Shown: positions 34,763 to 43,064 of the stretch, in pieces | Layout: each line of letters opens with the position of its first letter | Position numbering within the stretch: position 1 is the first letter of the stretch | Source of the DNA: an uncultured Ruminococcus sp. | GTDB taxonomy: Bacteria; Bacillota; Clostridia; Lachnospirales; Lachnospiraceae | Reading direction: 5' to 3' | Assembly: GCA_946494335.1 (NCBI GenBank) | Contig: CAMMBV010000003.1 | Span: forward strand, 1 to 64,000 | DNA: 64,000 nt | Notes under the pieces: generated by a model | The model's input: only the letters and a program-made list of their open reading frames with translations | Told to the model about the DNA's origin: nothing | Database searches by the model: none | Translations under genes and position numbers: made by a program

Positions 34763-35941
34763 ATGGAAAAAGCATTTTTGATAAAATACGCGGAAATCGG
34801 TATAAAAGGGAAAAACCGATATATGTTTGAGGACGCGTTGATGAAGCAGATCCGTTTCGCCCTGGAAAAGGCGGATGGGACCTTTGAAGTGACAAAGGAA
34901 CAGGGAAGAATTTATGTCATTCCGCAGACAGAGTTTGATCCTGACGACGCAGTGGAAGCCATGAAAAAAGTGTTCGGGATTGCGGGCATCTGTCCGGTGG
35001 TCATTGTGGAGGACGAAGGATTTGAAAAACTGAAAGAGGATGTGGCCGCGTATATGAAAGAGCGGTATTCGGATCAGACTGCGACTTTTAAAGTGAATGT
35101 ACGCCGTGCCAAAAAAACGTATCCTGTCAGTTCCATGGATGCGGCCAGTGATCTGGGAGAGCGGATCCTTGAGACTTTGCCGCAGCTGAGCGTGGATGTC
35201 CATCATCCTGACGTTATGGTGAATGTGGAGATCCGTACGAAAATCTATATTTATTCTGAGATCATTCCAGGGCCGGGAGGCATGCCGGTGGGAACCAATG
35301 GAAAGGCCATGCTGCTGCTGTCCGGCGGCATCGACAGTCCGGTGGCCGGTTACATGATTGCCAAAAGGGGCGTTAAGATTGAAGCGGTTTATTTTCATGC
35401 TCCGCCTTATACCAGTGAGAGGGCGAAGCAAAAGGTGGTGGATCTGGCGCGGCTGGTTTCCAGATACAGCGGTCCCATGCGGCTTCATATTGTCAATTTT
35501 ACGGATATTCAGCTTTATATTTATGACCAGTGTCCCCATGAAGAGCTGACGATCATTATGCGCCGCTATATGATGAAAATTGCAGAGCAGATCGGACAAA
35601 AAAGCGGGTGCCTGGGACTGATTACAGGAGAAAGCATCGGTCAGGTGGCCAGTCAGACAATCCAGAGCCTGGCGGTTACCAATGAAGTTTGTACGATGCC
35701 TGTGTTCCGTCCGGTTATTGGATTTGATAAGCAGGAAATTGTGGATGTGGCACAGAAAATTGATACCTACGATACGTCCATACAGCCCTATGAGGATTGC
35801 TGTACCATCTTTGTGGCAAAGCATCCGGTGACGAAGCCCAATCTGAATATTATCAGACGATCGGAACAAAAGCTGCAGGAGAAAATTGATGAAATGTTAA
35901 AGACAGCCGTAGATCAGGCGGAAGTGATCACGGTTTCTTAA
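34763..35941 (+). CDS. thiI: tRNA 4-thiouridine sulfurtransferase ThiI
   Basis: A 392-residue enzyme that adenylates U8 of tRNA and inserts sulfur to form 4-thiouridine. The order is ferredoxin-like/THUMP N-terminal domain (KYAEIGIKGKNR at the start), PP-loop ATPase with LLSGGIDSPVAGYM, and GLITGESIGQVASQT. The C-terminal rhodanese domain of the enterobacterial protein is absent, as in Bacillus, so sulfur should come directly from the partner desulfurase encoded upstream. A terminator follows. Confidence 0.95.
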   Translation: MEKAFLIKYAEIGIKGKNRYMFEDALMKQIRFALEKADGTFEVTKEQGRIYVIPQTEFDPDDAVEAMKKVFGIAGICPVVIVEDEGFEKLKEDVAAYMKERYSDQTATFKVNVRRAKKTYPVSSMDAASDLGERILETLPQLSVDVHHPDVMVNVEIRTKIYIYSEIIPGPGGMPVGTNGKAMLLLSGGIDSPVAGYMIAKRGVKIEAVYFHAPPYTSERAKQKVVDLARLVSRYSGPMRLHIVNFTDIQLYIYDQCPHEELTIIMRRYMMKIAEQIGQKSGCLGLITGESIGQVASQTIQSLAVTNEVCTMPVFRPVIGFDKQEIVDVAQKIDTYDTSIQPYEDCCTIFVAKHPVTKPNLNIIRRSEQKLQEKIDEMLKTAVDQAEVITVS

Positions 35942-35953
35942 AAAAGGCAAAAG

Positions 35954-35982
35954 AAAAAGGCTTTGCGAAACGCGAAGCCTTT
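35954..35982. terminator. Bidirectional terminator between thiI and the HPr-like gene
   Basis: GGCTTTGCG (35959-35967), AAA loop and CGCGAAGCC (35971-35979) with one wobble, flanked by an A run on the left and TTT on the right. Confidence 0.85.
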
Positions 35983-35995
35983 GCTGACTTTCCAG

Positions 35996-36229
35996 TTAGA
36001 TGATGTAAGGTTTTAAACTTTCCAGAACTTCATCCAGAGCTGCACCTTCGGCATGGATATTAAGGTCGATGGGTTTGGCAAGATCCAGGCTGAAGATTCC
36101 CATAATTGATTTTGCGTCGATAACATATCTTCCTGATACCAGATCGAAATCAAAATCGAACTTGGAAAGTTCATTCACAAAGGATTTCACTTTATCGATA
36201 GAATTCAAAGATATTTGTACTTTTTTCAT
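35996..36229 (-). CDS. HPr-fold protein lacking the phosphorylatable histidine (Crh-like)
   Basis: A 77-residue protein with the HPr pattern, clearest in YVIDAKSIMGIFSLDLAKPI and the terminal AEGAALDEVLESL. The serine of KSIMG corresponds to regulatory Ser46. The active-site loop that reads GIHARPA in HPr reads SIDKVKS here, so His15 is missing and it cannot carry phosphate in the PTS. Bacillus Crh has the same logic: Ser46 kept, His15 lost, acting in catabolite repression. A similar regulatory role is inferred. It is a single gene with an AGGGAGG ribosome binding site, convergent with thiI. Confidence 0.85.
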   Translation of the reverse strand: MKKVQISLNSIDKVKSFVNELSKFDFDFDLVSGRYVIDAKSIMGIFSLDLAKPIDLNIHAEGAALDEVLESLKPYII

Positions 36230-36342
36230 GATATTAACCTCCCTGACTGATTTTCATGATATGAATATCTTACCGTTTATACAGGGGAAAGTCAAGAGAA
36301 ACAGGGGAACATTTACCTATAAAAAGCAAAGGAGATTTAGGG

Positions 36343-37668
36343 ATGGGTGTAAAAGTTGCGCTGCACAATCTGGGATGTAAAGTAAACGGCTATGAGACCG
36401 AAGCCATGCACCAGATGCTTGAAAAAAACGGATATGAAATTGTAGACTTTGCTCCCGGCGCAGATGTCTACATCATCAATACCTGTACCGTCACCAATAT
36501 AGCAGACCGCAAATCCAGGCAGATGCTGCACCGGGCAAAAAAGATGAATCCGCACTCCCTTGTGGTGGCCTGTGGCTGCTACGCCCAGGCGGGAATGGAA
36601 AAACTGGAAAAAGACAGTGCGGTTGACATTATTATTGGCAATAATAAAAAGAAAGACCTGATAGAAATTCTGGAGGAATACCGCAGGAGCAGGAAGAAAA
36701 GTCATAATGTCATTGATATTAATCATACAAAAGAGTATGAGGAGATGACGGTTTCCAGGACGACGGAGCATACACGGGCCTACATCAAAGTGCAGGACGG
36801 GTGCAATCAGTTCTGTGCCTACTGTATTATCCCCTTTGCAAGAGGGAGGGTAAGAAGCAGAAAAAAAGATGATGTGGTGAAGGAGGTAAAAAGGCTTTCT
36901 GCTTCCGGATGCCGGGAAATCGTTCTGACGGGAATTCATTTAAGCTCATACGGTGTTGATCTGGAGGGAGAAAACCTCTTAAGCCTTTTAAAAGCTGTGC
37001 ATGAAATTTCCGGAATAGAAAGAATACGGCTGGGGTCTTTGGAGCCGGGAATTATAACAGAGGATTTTGTAAAGGAGATGGCGGCCATGCCCAAAATCTG
37101 CCCTCATTTTCATCTGTCCCTGCAAAGCGGCTGCGACAGGACCCTGAAAAATATGAACCGCCGTTACCGGACAGAGGAATATCGGGAAAAATGCAGGCTG
37201 CTTGGCAGGTACTATGACAATCCTGCGCTTACCACAGATATCATTGTGGGATTTCCGCAGGAAACGCAGGAAGATTTTGAAGAGTCTTTGGCGTTTGCCA
37301 GAGAAATTCCCTTTTATGAAATTCATGTATTTAAGTATTCCAGGCGACAGGGTACAAAAGCGGCGGCTATGGACGGTCAGATAGCGGAAACGGAGAAAGC
37401 GCAGCGCAGCGGGCGTATGATTGCTGTGGGACAGGAAAAAAAGAGAGCTTATCTGGAGAAGTTTCTGAACAGTACCGTGGAAATCTTGCTGGAGGAGAAA
37501 ATCCGGATCGGTGACGAAGACTGGTGGGTGGGCCACACTCCCCAGTATGTGAAAGCGGCTGTACCAGATCAGGGGCAGCATGCCAATGAACTGCAGTGCG
37601 TACGGGCCAAAACCATCGGGGCGGATGATGTGATACTGGCAGCGCCGGAAGTTTTACAACAGTATTGA
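36343..37668 (+). CDS. mtaB: tRNA t6A37 methylthiotransferase MtaB
   Basis: A 441-residue radical-SAM enzyme that adds a methylthio group to t6A37 of tRNA. The N-terminal cluster domain has LGCKVNGYETEAM, NTCTVT and CGCYAQ cysteines. The radical-SAM domain has Cys154, Cys158 and Cys161 in CNQFCAYCIIPFARG. A C-terminal TRAM-like region follows. The LGCKVN and QSGCD-type motifs separate MtaB from RimO and MiaB. AAGGAG ribosome binding site before ATG 36343. Confidence 0.94.
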   Translation: MGVKVALHNLGCKVNGYETEAMHQMLEKNGYEIVDFAPGADVYIINTCTVTNIADRKSRQMLHRAKKMNPHSLVVACGCYAQAGMEKLEKDSAVDIIIGNNKKKDLIEILEEYRRSRKKSHNVIDINHTKEYEEMTVSRTTEHTRAYIKVQDGCNQFCAYCIIPFARGRVRSRKKDDVVKEVKRLSASGCREIVLTGIHLSSYGVDLEGENLLSLLKAVHEISGIERIRLGSLEPGIITEDFVKEMAAMPKICPHFHLSLQSGCDRTLKNMNRRYRTEEYREKCRLLGRYYDNPALTTDIIVGFPQETQEDFEESLAFAREIPFYEIHVFKYSRRQGTKAAAMDGQIAETEKAQRSGRMIAVGQEKKRAYLEKFLNSTVEILLEEKIRIGDEDWWVGHTPQYVKAAVPDQGQHANELQCVRAKTIGADDVILAAPEVLQQY

Positions 37669-37725
37669 ATTTTCGGCTGATTTGTATTAAAATAAAATAG
37701 ATATCAAATTTAAGGGCGTGAAAAG

Positions 37726-37995
37726 ATGACAAATATAAGTAATACACAGTATTTTAAAGTGAAAAACGAACCGGAGATTCAGGTGAAAGATGTGCTGGAT
37801 CTGGTGTATAATGCCATGGCGGAAAAAGGTTATAATCCGGTAAATCAGATCGTAGGATATATTATGTCAGGCGATCCGACTTATATTACCAGCTACAAGG
37901 GCGCCAGAAGCATGATCATGAAAGTGGAGCGGGACGAACTGGTGGAAGAGCTTTTGAAAGAGTATATCCAGAATCAGTCCTGGAAACATGACTGA
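37726..37995 (+). CDS. ireB: IreB family regulatory phosphoprotein
   Basis: An 89-residue small protein of the IreB/UPF0297 (YrzL) family. In Enterococcus it is a substrate of the Ser/Thr kinase IreK and affects cephalosporin resistance. The whole length matches the family ([33 protein letters not shown], the terminal [10 protein letters not shown]). It starts the conserved ireB-ruvX-DUF1292 trio and overlaps ruvX by one base. No kinase gene is in the window. Confidence 0.95.
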   Translation: MTNISNTQYFKVKNEPEIQVKDVLDLVYNAMAEKGYNPVNQIVGYIMSGDPTYITSYKGARSMIMKVERDELVEELLKEYIQNQSWKHD

Positions 37996-38444
37996 TGATG
38001 CGGATTATGGGTCTTGACTACGGTTCAAAGACAGTGGGCGTGGCAGTCAGTGATGCGCTGGGCATTACGGCACAGCCGATAGAAACGATCTGGCGCAAAT
38101 CGGAGAACAAACTTCGAAAGACGCTGGCCAGAATCGAGGAACTGATAGAAGAATATCAGGTGGAGAAGATTGTGCTGGGATTGCCGAAAAACATGAATAA
38201 CACCATTGGAGACAGGGCTGCTCTGTCGCTGGAGTTTCAAAAAACTCTGGAAAGACGGACAGGCCTGGATGTTGTTATGTGGGATGAACGGCTGACAACA
38301 GCTGCGGCGGAACGGGTTCTGATGGAAGGCGGAGTACGGAGGGAACACCGGAAAGAAAAAATTGATGAGCTGGCTGCCGTTTTGATTCTGCAAAATTATC
38401 TCGACAGCCGCGGACAGGAAAAGGATTCGGTATGGAAAAAATAA
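37995..38444 (+). CDS. ruvX: Putative Holliday junction resolvase / pre-16S rRNA nuclease
   Basis: A 149-residue RNase-H-fold nuclease of the YqgF/RuvX family, implicated in maturation of 16S rRNA ends and proposed for Holliday junctions. It has [16 protein letters not shown] at the start with the first catalytic Asp, [16 protein letters not shown], and [14 protein letters not shown]. Start ATG 37995 shares a base with the ireB stop; ATG 37998 directly follows and is equally possible. Its end overlaps the next gene by 13 bases. Confidence 0.94.
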   Translation: MMRIMGLDYGSKTVGVAVSDALGITAQPIETIWRKSENKLRKTLARIEELIEEYQVEKIVLGLPKNMNNTIGDRAALSLEFQKTLERRTGLDVVMWDERLTTAAAERVLMEGGVRREHRKEKIDELAAVLILQNYLDSRGQEKDSVWKK

Positions 38445-38692
38445 GATTTGTTGAAGAAGACGGTACGGAAGTTGAATTTTACGTCGAAGAACAGACAAGG
38501 ATGAACGGATGTAACTACCTGCTGGTGACCGATTCACAGGATGATGAGGCGCAGGCTTATATCCTGAAGGATTTATCAGATGAGACAGATCCCCAGGCCA
38601 GATATGTGATGGTGGAGGACGACAATGAATTTGAGACAATGTCCCGCCTGTTTTCGGAAATGCTGGAGGACGTGGATCTGGAAACGGAATAG
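38432..38692 (+). CDS. DUF1292 family protein (YrzB-like)
   Basis: An 86-residue acidic protein of the DUF1292 family, function unknown. Visible features are [27 protein letters not shown] and the acidic C terminus. The ireB-ruvX-DUF1292 order is conserved in Firmicutes. The start overlaps ruvX, with AGGAAAAGGA as ribosome binding site. Confidence 0.9.
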   Translation: MEKIRFVEEDGTEVEFYVEEQTRMNGCNYLLVTDSQDDEAQAYILKDLSDETDPQARYVMVEDDNEFETMSRLFSEMLEDVDLETE

Positions 38693-38725
38693 TAAATTGA
38701 AAAAAGTAAATGAGTGGAGGTACAT

Positions 38726-40390
38726 TTGAAAAAAAATAATCATGCAAAGCTGAAAATCATTCCATTGGGCGGACTGGAACAGATAGGAATGAATATCACT
38801 GCATTTGAATGTGAAGACAGTATTGTGGTGGTGGACTGCGGACTTTCTTTTCCGGAAGATGATATGCTGGGTATTGACCTGGTTATTCCGGATGTGACAT
38901 ATTTGAAAGAGAATGCAGAAAAAGTAAAAGGTTTCGTTATCACCCATGGACATGAAGATCACATCGGCGCGCTGCCCTACATTTTGAAGGAGCTGAACGC
39001 GCCTGTTTATGCTACAAAGCTTACACAGGGATTAATTGAGAATAAACTAAAGGAACATAATCTTCTTCGGTCAACAAAAAGAAAGACAGTAAAGCATGGA
39101 CAGTCCATTAACCTGGGCTGTTTCCGTATCGAATTCATCAAAACCAATCACAGTATTGCCGATGCATCTGCGCTGGCCATTTATTCGCCGGCCGGAACGG
39201 TGGTCCATACCGGCGACTTTAAGGTGGATTATACTCCGGTTTTCGGAGACGCCATCGATCTGCAGCGGTTTGCTGAAATTGGGAAAAAGGGCGTTCTGGC
39301 GCTGATGTGTGACAGCACCAATGCGGAACGGCCCGGCTATACGATGTCAGAGCGAACCGTAGGGAAGATTTTCGATAATATTTTTGCGGAACATAAGAAT
39401 ACGCGTATCATCATTGCCACTTTTGCGTCCAATGTGGACAGAGTGCAGCAGATCATTAATTCAGCTTACAAATACGGACGGAAGGTTGTGGTGGAAGGGC
39501 GCAGTATGGTGAATGTCATCACCACAGCTTCTGAGCTGGGATATCTGAATATCCCGGAGAGAACCCTGATTGATATCGACCAGATGAAAAATTATCCGGA
39601 TGAGCAGATGGTATTAATTACAACGGGAAGCCAGGGCGAGTCTATGGCAGCTTTGTCCCGGATGGCGGCGGATATACACCGCAAGGTGACAATCAAGCCC
39701 AACGATACCATTATATTCAGCTCCAATCCCATTCCGGGAAATGAGAAGGCAGTATCAAAGGTAATCAATGAACTGTCTGCAAAGGGAGCGGATGTAATTT
39801 TTCAGAATACCCATGTTTCGGGACATGCCTGTCAGGAGGAAATCAAACTGATCTATTCGCTGGTGAGGCCCAAATATGCACTGCCTGTTCATGGAGAATA
39901 CCGTCATCTGAAGGCGCAGGCCGGGGTTGCGGCATCTCTGGGGATTCCCAAAGAAAATATATTCATCCTGTCTTCAGGAGACGTGCTGGAACTGAGTGAT
40001 GAACAGGCAAAAACAGCCGGAAGAGTTCACACGGGAGCAATCCTGGTGGATGGCCTTGGTGTGGGCGATGTGGGCAATATCGTACTTCGGGATCGCCAGC
40101 ACCTGGCGGAAGACGGCATCATTATTGTAGTGCTTACACTGGAGAAATATACAAATCAGCTTCTGGCGGGTCCTGATATCGTCTCCAGAGGTTTTGTTTA
40201 TGTCAGAGAGTCGGAAGATCTGATGGGAGACGCCAGAATTGCAGTGGAGGATGCGCTTGATCACTGTCTGGATCGCCAGATATCTGACTGGGGCAAGATA
40301 AAAACGGTAATTAAAGATGCACTGAGCGAATTTGTATGGAAGAGAACAAAGAGACGTCCGATGATTCTTCCAATTATAATGGAGGCTTAA
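38726..40390 (+). CDS. rnjA: Ribonuclease J
   Basis: A 554-residue metallo-beta-lactamase/beta-CASP nuclease with 5'-exonuclease and endonuclease activity in mRNA decay and rRNA maturation. The zinc motif THGHEDHIGALPY gives His74, His76, Asp78 and His79. HTGDFKVDYTPV and the beta-CASP part with SSNPIPGNEKAVSKVIN follow, plus HVSGHACQEE. TTG 38726 is chosen because GGAGG (38716-38720) sits five bases before it; GTG 38714 has no ribosome binding site. The gene ends seven bases before ylbF. Confidence 0.93.
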   Translation: MKKNNHAKLKIIPLGGLEQIGMNITAFECEDSIVVVDCGLSFPEDDMLGIDLVIPDVTYLKENAEKVKGFVITHGHEDHIGALPYILKELNAPVYATKLTQGLIENKLKEHNLLRSTKRKTVKHGQSINLGCFRIEFIKTNHSIADASALAIYSPAGTVVHTGDFKVDYTPVFGDAIDLQRFAEIGKKGVLALMCDSTNAERPGYTMSERTVGKIFDNIFAEHKNTRIIIATFASNVDRVQQIINSAYKYGRKVVVEGRSMVNVITTASELGYLNIPERTLIDIDQMKNYPDEQMVLITTGSQGESMAALSRMAADIHRKVTIKPNDTIIFSSNPIPGNEKAVSKVINELSAKGADVIFQNTHVSGHACQEEIKLIYSLVRPKYALPVHGEYRHLKAQAGVAASLGIPKENIFILSSGDVLELSDEQAKTAGRVHTGAILVDGLGVGDVGNIVLRDRQHLAEDGIIIVVLTLEKYTNQLLAGPDIVSRGFVYVRESEDLMGDARIAVEDALDHCLDRQISDWGKIKTVIKDALSEFVWKRTKRRPMILPIIMEA

Positions 40391-40396
40391 ATTACA

Positions 40397-40735
40397 ATGA
40401 ATGCAATTGAACAGAAAACACATGAATTAATCCAGATTATCAAGGAAAGCGATTATTACCGGGCATATGAAAAGAGCCTTGAAAAAGTGAATGCGCAGCC
40501 TGAGATCAGGTGGAGAGTGGATGAATTACGTGCGCGTACCTTCAAGATGTATAATGAGCCAAGTGAGATAGATCTGTTTGAAGAGACAGACCGGATTGAA
40601 AAGGAACACCAGAAGCTGCGCAGGATTCCGGAGGTGAATGAGTTTCTGGATGCGGAAATTGAACTGTGCAGGATCCTGAAGAAAACGGAAGATGCCATTA
40701 ACATGGCAATTGAAGTACAGATTCCGGAAATGTAA
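40397..40735 (+). CDS. YlbF/YmcA family protein
   Basis: A 112-residue all-helical protein of the YlbF/YmcA family. In Bacillus, YlbF, YmcA and YaaT form a complex that works with RNase Y in mRNA processing and affects sporulation and competence. Features are the N-terminal TYYRAYEKSLEKV-like pattern (SDYYRAYEKSLEKV), RRIPEVNEFLDAEIELCRIL and a charged middle. Its position directly behind RNase J supports an RNA-decay link. GGAGG ribosome binding site at the end of the RNase J gene. Confidence 0.85.
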   Translation: MNAIEQKTHELIQIIKESDYYRAYEKSLEKVNAQPEIRWRVDELRARTFKMYNEPSEIDLFEETDRIEKEHQKLRRIPEVNEFLDAEIELCRILKKTEDAINMAIEVQIPEM

Positions 40736-40756
40736 AGTATACGGAGCAAAAGAGTC

Positions 40757-41161
40757 ATGAGTAAGAAGAAAAAGCGGGGGAGAGGCAAAAAGGCCAGTGC
40801 ACCGGTAAATCGGAAAGGACTGCGTATTGCGGTTTATATTGTGATTCTGGTGGTTATCGCTATGGCAGGCAGAGCGTCCTATACGCTGGGATACGCTGTG
40901 TTCTGTCAGGAGCCCATGACCTCAGAGGCCAGGGCCAAAGAGGTGGAGGTTACCGTGCAGGAGGGCATGTCTGTCTATGAAATCGGGAAACTGCTGAAAA
41001 GCAAAGGACTGATTGAAAATCCCCTGATTTTCTGGGTGCAGGAAGAACTTTCCGATTACCGCGGAGAGATCAAAAGCGGACGTTATACGCTCAGTACGGC
41101 CCAGACGCCGGATGAGATGATGGCGGTGATGGCGGCGGAGCCAGAGGAGGAAGAAGAGTGA
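40757..41161 (+). CDS. Short MltG-like membrane protein without catalytic domain
   Basis: A 134-residue protein with a basic N terminus, one membrane segment (about residues 23-43) and an extracytoplasmic LysM-like subdomain (EVTVQEGMSVYEIGKLLKSK, then GEIKSGRYTLSTAQTPDEMM). This matches the N-terminal part of the glycan strand terminase MltG, but the catalytic YceG domain with its essential Glu is absent. In Bacillus full-length mltG (yrrL) precedes yrrM exactly as here, so this is the syntenic but truncated version. It ends in an acidic EEEEE tail and overlaps the next start. Catalysis is not expected; a regulatory or scaffold role is inferred. Confidence 0.75.
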   Translation: MSKKKKRGRGKKASAPVNRKGLRIAVYIVILVVIAMAGRASYTLGYAVFCQEPMTSEARAKEVEVTVQEGMSVYEIGKLLKSKGLIENPLIFWVQEELSDYRGEIKSGRYTLSTAQTPDEMMAVMAAEPEEEEE

Positions 41162-41829
41162 TTGTAGATGAAAGAATGATCACGTATATCAATTCTCTGG
41201 ACAGAGGGAATACCCCTTTTCTGGAGGAACTGGAACAGAAAGCAAAAAATGATTTCGTTCCTGTGATACGTAAAGAGATGCAGAGTTTTCTCAAAGTCCT
41301 GCTGTCACTGAAACGGCCTGCCAGAATACTGGAAGTGGGAACGGCTGTGGGTTTTTCCGCACTTTTGATGTGCGAGTACAATCCGGTACCCTGCCATATT
41401 ACCACGATTGAAAACTACGAAAAACGGATTCCCCTGGCGCTGGAAAATTTTAAAAAAGCCGGGAGAGAAGACCGCATCACCCTTCTTGCGGGTGATGCGG
41501 CGGATATACTAAAGGATTTGGAGGGCCCTTTTGACCTCATCTTCATGGATGCGGCAAAGGGCCAGTATCTTCATTTCCTGCCGGATGTAGTACGGCTTAT
41601 GGCGCCGGGCAGTGTGCTGATATCGGATAATGTGCTGCAGGACGGAGATATTATTGAATCCCGCTTTCTGGTGGAAAGGCGCAACAGAACCATCCATAAA
41701 AGGATGCGGGAGTACCTTTATCAGCTGAAACACAGAGATGATCTGGTCACGTCAGTCCTGCCTCTTGGCGACGGAGTGACGGTGAGCGTATATACCGGAA
41801 CAAAAAGAAATGAGGAAGGGAAAGTATGA
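41158..41829 (+). CDS. trmR: tRNA 5-hydroxyuridine methyltransferase (TrmR/YrrM-like)
   Basis: A 223-residue class I SAM O-methyltransferase. ARILEVGTAVGFSALLM is the SAM loop, and DLIFMDAAKGQYLHFLPD has the metal-binding Asp of the catechol-O-methyltransferase-like group. In Bacillus TrmR (YrrM) methylates 5-hydroxyuridine at tRNA position 34, and its gene sits beside the U32-peptidase-like hydroxylation genes yrrN and yrrO. The same neighbour follows here with an ATGA overlap. GTG 41158 follows AGGAGG inside the previous gene. Confidence 0.85.
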   Translation: MIVDERMITYINSLDRGNTPFLEELEQKAKNDFVPVIRKEMQSFLKVLLSLKRPARILEVGTAVGFSALLMCEYNPVPCHITTIENYEKRIPLALENFKKAGREDRITLLAGDAADILKDLEGPFDLIFMDAAKGQYLHFLPDVVRLMAPGSVLISDNVLQDGDIIESRFLVERRNRTIHKRMREYLYQLKHRDDLVTSVLPLGDGVTVSVYTGTKRNEEGKV

Positions 41830-43064
41830 GAAAACCGGAATTACTGGTGCCGGCCAGCAGCCTGGAAGTGCTGAAAGTGGCGGTGGTCTTCGGGGCCGAT
41901 GCCGTGTATATCGGGGGAGAAGCCTTCGGTCTGCGTGCCAAAGCCAAGAATTTTACCCTGGAGGATATGAAAGAGGGAATTGCATTTGCCCATGAACGTG
42001 GCGTAAAAGTATATGTGACGGCCAATATCCTGGCTCACAATGAGGATCTTTCCGGGGTGGAGGAGTATTTCAGACAGTTGAAGGATATAAGGCCGGACGG
42101 ACTCATTATTGCAGATCCGGCTGTTTTTATGGCTGCAAAGGAGATTTGTCCTGAAATAGAACGTCACATCAGCACCCAGGCCAACAATACCAATTATGGA
42201 ACATACCGTTTCTGGTATGATCTGGGAGCGAAAAGGGTGGTATCCGCCAGGGAGCTGTCACTGGAGGAAATCAGGGAAATCCGCAGCAGGATACCGGATG
42301 ATATGGAGATAGAAACCTTTGTCCATGGGGCTATGTGTATTTCTTACTCCGGCAGATGTCTGCTGAGCAGTTACTTTACGGGGCGGGATGCCAACCAGGG
42401 AGCCTGTACCCATCCCTGCCGGTGGAAGTATTATGTGATGGAGGAAAAACGTCCGGGTGAGTATCTTCCTGTGTATGAAAATGAACGGGGCACCTATATT
42501 TTCAATTCCAAGGATCTGTGTATGATTGAGCATATACCGGATCTGGTGGAGGCAGGGATTGACAGTTTTAAAATCGAAGGACGCATGAAAACGGCCCTTT
42601 ATGTGGCGACGGTAGCCAGGACATACCGGAAGGCCATAGATGATTATCTGAAGGATCCCGATGTCTATGAAAAAAATATGGACTGGTATCGCAGCCAGAT
42701 CGGCAGCTGCACCTATCGCCAGTTTACCACAGGATTTTTTTACGGAAAACCGGATGAGAATACCCAGATCTACGACAGCAACACATATATTAAAGAATAT
42801 ACATTTCTGGGTATTGCAGAAGATACCGACCCTGCAGGAAGATGCCACATTTATCAGAAAAACAAATTTTCTGTGGGAGAAGAAATTGAAGTGATGAAGC
42901 CGGACGGCCGCAATATCCGGACAAAGGTAAGAGGAATTTATGACGAGGAGGGGAACGCCATGGAAAGTGCGCCCCATCCTCAGCAAAGTCTCTGGGTTGA
43001 TTTAGGAATTCTTACGGAGCGTTTTGATATTCTGCGGCGCGAGGAAGCTGCGCCGCAGCTTTAA
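41826..43064 (+). CDS. trhP: Peptidase U32 family tRNA hydroxylation protein (TrhP/YrrO-like)
   Basis: A 412-residue protein of the U32 family, once called collagenase-like. Members TrhP and RlhA are needed for 5-hydroxyuridine or 5-hydroxycytidine in RNA. The start ELLVPASSLEVLKVAVVFGA, FVHGAMCISYSGRCLLSSYF, and the cysteine set around NQGACTHPCRW match the TrhP group; FKIEGRMKTALYVA is the family signature. Overlap with trmR supports joint action at tRNA U34. Only the long paralogue is present. The 3' end overlaps convergent sigK by 63 bases. Confidence 0.87.
   Translation: MRKPELLVPASSLEVLKVAVVFGADAVYIGGEAFGLRAKAKNFTLEDMKEGIAFAHERGVKVYVTANILAHNEDLSGVEEYFRQLKDIRPDGLIIADPAVFMAAKEICPEIERHISTQANNTNYGTYRFWYDLGAKRVVSARELSLEEIREIRSRIPDDMEIETFVHGAMCISYSGRCLLSSYFTGRDANQGACTHPCRWKYYVMEEKRPGEYLPVYENERGTYIFNSKDLCMIEHIPDLVEAGIDSFKIEGRMKTALYVATVARTYRKAIDDYLKDPDVYEKNMDWYRSQIGSCTYRQFTTGFFYGKPDENTQIYDSNTYIKEYTFLGIAEDTDPAGRCHIYQKNKFSVGEEIEVMKPDGRNIRTKVRGIYDEEGNAMESAPHPQQSLWVDLGILTERFDILRREEAAPQL

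Noticed and set aside
34640-35869. 409-codon minus-strand frame opposite thiI
   Set aside because: ThiI on the plus strand is unambiguous; the antisense frame is a by-product of codon bias and has no recognisable protein features.
43002-43064. Suspected misassembly or frameshift at the trhP/sigK junction
   Set aside because: Both proteins keep normal C termini; the overlap is convergent and plausible.
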